Assembly (NCBI GenBank): GCA_030615855.1
Contig: JAUWYL010000020.1
Location: 1-25,212, forward strand
Direction: 5' to 3'
Length of the DNA: 25,212 bases
From: a bacterium
GTDB taxonomy: Bacteria; UBP18; UBA7526
Positions within the stretch are counted from its first letter, which is position 1, and the number at the start of each line of letters is the position of its first letter. A program made the translations under genes and the position numbers. The notes beneath the pieces are model-generated. The model was not told the DNA's origin. It made no database searches and worked only from the letters and a program-made list of their open reading frames with translations. Shown one piece after another: positions 23,922-25,212 of this stretch.

Positions 23922-24728
23922 CCTGTCTATTTCTTTCACCTCTTTTAAGAGTTTTGCTACTTCCTCTAGCCTCATCATGTTGGGACCATCGGATAACGCC
24001 TTATCTGGATCGGGATGGGCCTCAAGGAATAAGGCATCTACCCCACAGGCCACCGCTGCCCGAGCAAGATAGGGGATATAATCCCTATTTCCACCAGTTG
24101 CTATCTCCATTCCCCCGGGAAGTTGAACGCTATGTGTGGCATCGAAGACCACGGGATATCCCAAGGAACGCATGATGGGCAGGGATTTCATATCAACCAC
24201 TAAATTATTGTAGCCGAAGGTGGTTCCCCTCTCTGTTAATAAAATATTCCTATTCCCTACGGATTCAATCTTCTCAACGACATTCTTCACATCCCAGGGG
24301 GCTAAGAACTGACCCTTCTTGACATTCACCGGCTTTCCTGCCTTGGCCACTGCCAGAACGAAGTCTGTCTGGCGGCATAAGAAAGCCGGGATCTGTAAGA
24401 TATCTGCTATCTTACTGACCGCGGGCACCTGTTCTCTCTCATGGACATCGATTAAGAGGGAAATGTTCAACTCTTTTTTTATCTTTTCTAAGATTTCAAG
24501 ACCCTTTTTTGGGCCTGGGCCACGGTAGGACTTTATCGATGTCCGATTCGCCTTATCATAGGAGGATTTAAAGATAAAGGGCATTCTTAATTCGCTGGTA
24601 ATCTCTTTTAGTCTCCTTGCCGTTTGAAAGGTCTGCTCCCCTGTTTCGATAACACAGGGCCCAGCGATCAAAACCAGTGGATTATTTCCACCAATCCTGA
24701 TATTCCTTACCCTTACTTCCTTAACCAT
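23907..24728 (-). CDS. kdsA: Kdo-8-phosphate synthase, metal-dependent type
   Basis: Condenses PEP with arabinose-5-P. 273 residues. IAGPCVIETGEQ (Cys25), SSYDKANRTSIKSYRGPG, CRQTDFVLAVAKAGKPVNVKKGQFLAPWDVKNVVEK, ERGTTFGYNNLVVDMKSLPIM, DATHSVQLPGG, EAHPDPDKALSDG. Cys in the first motif, as in Aquifex, marks the metal-dependent class; E. coli KdsA has Asn there. The final codons (IVRK, TGA) are made from the CTCACTTT octamer array on the opposite strand. ATG 24728, GAGG six nt upstream. Confidence 0.97.
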   Translation of the reverse strand: MVKEVRVRNIRIGGNNPLVLIAGPCVIETGEQTFQTARRLKEITSELRMPFIFKSSYDKANRTSIKSYRGPGPKKGLEILEKIKKELNISLLIDVHEREQVPAVSKIADILQIPAFLCRQTDFVLAVAKAGKPVNVKKGQFLAPWDVKNVVEKIESVGNRNILLTERGTTFGYNNLVVDMKSLPIMRSLGYPVVFDATHSVQLPGGMEIATGGNRDYIPYLARAAVACGVDALFLEAHPDPDKALSDGPNMMRLEEVAKLLKEVKEIDRIVRK

Positions 24729-24751
24729 TTTTCCCCTCTCTTTCTCACTTC

Positions 24752-24989
24752 CATTTTACATTGAGCATTGAACAACGAACAATGAAATCTGAAACCTGTA
24801 GTGAAATTAGAAATCTGAAATCAGTATTCCGTTTTTACTACCAATCCACCTAATCCACCTAATCTACTATCTACTTTCTAACTTTCTAACTTTCCCACCT
24901 GCCCATCTGTTCACTTTCCCACTTTCCCACTTTCACATTTTGCATTGCTAATTTTGCATTTTTCATTGATCACCGATTACCGATTACTG
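24752..24989. repeat. Four arrays in the kdsB/kdsA gap
   Basis: CATTGAA-type heptamers x5 (24752-24786), CYAATCYAC nonamers x3 (24841-24867), CYMACTTT-type octamers x9 (24870-24941), and ATYACCG heptamers x3 (24969-24989). TGAAATCTGAAA-like units lie between. No gene seen in the roughly 255 bp. The last array contains the kdsB stop codon. Confidence 0.9.
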
Positions 24990-25212
24990 TTTTTGAAAAA
25001 GGGCTTTTACCCTTTCTAAATCCCCTGGGGTATCGACACCAATGGAATCATACTCTGTCTCCACAACCTTTATTCTATATCCACTCTCCAGAACGCGCAA
25101 CTGTTCCAGGCCCTCTATTTTTTCTAAAGGACTTGGCTCTAATTGAACGAGTTTCGCTAGAAACTCTTTTCTATAGATGTAGAGACCAATGTGTTTGTAA
25201 AACGGTAAGAAG
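24984..25212 (-). CDS. kdsB: 3-deoxy-manno-octulosonate cytidylyltransferase, C-terminal part
   Basis: Activates Kdo as CMP-Kdo. Only the last 75 residues are in the window. The minus-strand frame from 25211 reads [39 protein letters not shown] and [17 protein letters not shown], the characteristic KdsB C-terminus. The N-terminal nucleotide-binding part lies beyond the edge. The stop TAA is within an ATYACCG heptamer array. First of the kdsB-kdsA-kdsD-kdsC series as transcribed. Confidence 0.93.
   Translation of the reverse strand, partial: FLPFYKHIGLYIYRKEFLAKLVQLEPSPLEKIEGLEQLRVLESGYRIKVVETEYDSIGVDTPGDLERVKALFQKQ

Noticed and set aside
24841-24941. CRISPR array
   Set aside because: Units are only 8-9 bp with no spacers and there are no cas genes.

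Overview
The window reads as a compact chromosomal segment of a diderm (outer-membrane-bearing) bacterium. It carries lptA, lptB, lptC, lptF, lptG and the Kdo genes kdsA, kdsB, kdsC and kdsD. By eye the GC content is in the 40s, arginine is mostly AGA/AGG, and the proteins are rich in Lys, Glu, Arg and Ile. KdsA (Aquifex-like, with a metal-site Cys), the short Thermotoga/archaeal-type AhcY and a ThrRS lacking the TGS domain fit a deep-branching, probably uncultivated and possibly thermophilic lineage. I cannot name the phylum from sequence alone. I see no plasmid, phage or transposase gene.

Layout. Positions 1-1077 hold a truncated KtrB/TrkH K+ channel (minus). Positions 1326-4429 hold the translation block thrS-infC-rpmI-rplT (transcribed right to left), with a likely AUU start for infC and an attenuator-like leader. 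Positions 4467-4895 encode a small membrane protein resembling only the N-terminal part of FtsH. Positions 4941-5464 hold five tRNAs (Leu-GAG, Gly-GCC, Cys-GCA, Leu-UAA, Val-GAC in transcription order) directly downstream of gap-pgk-secG (5487-8135). comF (8376-9098, minus) diverges from lptF-lptG (9267-11440, the only plus-strand genes). After a repeat-filled convergent gap with a bidirectional terminator comes a long minus-strand run. In transcription order it is kdsB (partial), kdsA, kdsD, kdsC, lptC, lptA, lptB, hpf, ptsH, ptsI, pgi/pmi-type isomerase, sugar nucleotidyltransferase, metK, pfkB-family kinase, ahcY.

How the genes fit together. kdsD-kdsA-kdsC-kdsB is the complete route from ribulose-5-P to CMP-Kdo, and lptB/F/G with lptC/lptA is the inner-membrane and periplasmic part of the LPS export bridge. 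metK-pfkB-ahcY overlap by 1-4 nt and look like a SAM cycle in which the PfkB protein could be an adenosine kinase. hpf-ptsH-ptsI links ribosome hibernation with the general PTS proteins, and no EII is nearby.

The most unusual content is between the genes. Almost every gap over about 70 bp is filled by short degenerate tandem arrays of 7-, 8-, 9- or 10-bp units. Each gap has its own motif, often arranged as an inverted pair that would fold into a hairpin. These arrays supply stop codons of kdsA, kdsB and kdsD, form essentially the whole 5' UTR and Shine-Dalgarno region of lptF, and one perfect heptamer array lies in frame inside ahcY. Two gaps (ptsI/isomerase and lptA/lptB) share a 12-nt inverted repeat that would pair the sequence just after the upstream stop codon with the Shine-Dalgarno and first two start-codon bases of the next gene. 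A 62-nt element occurs twice, 10 kb apart, in opposite orientations.
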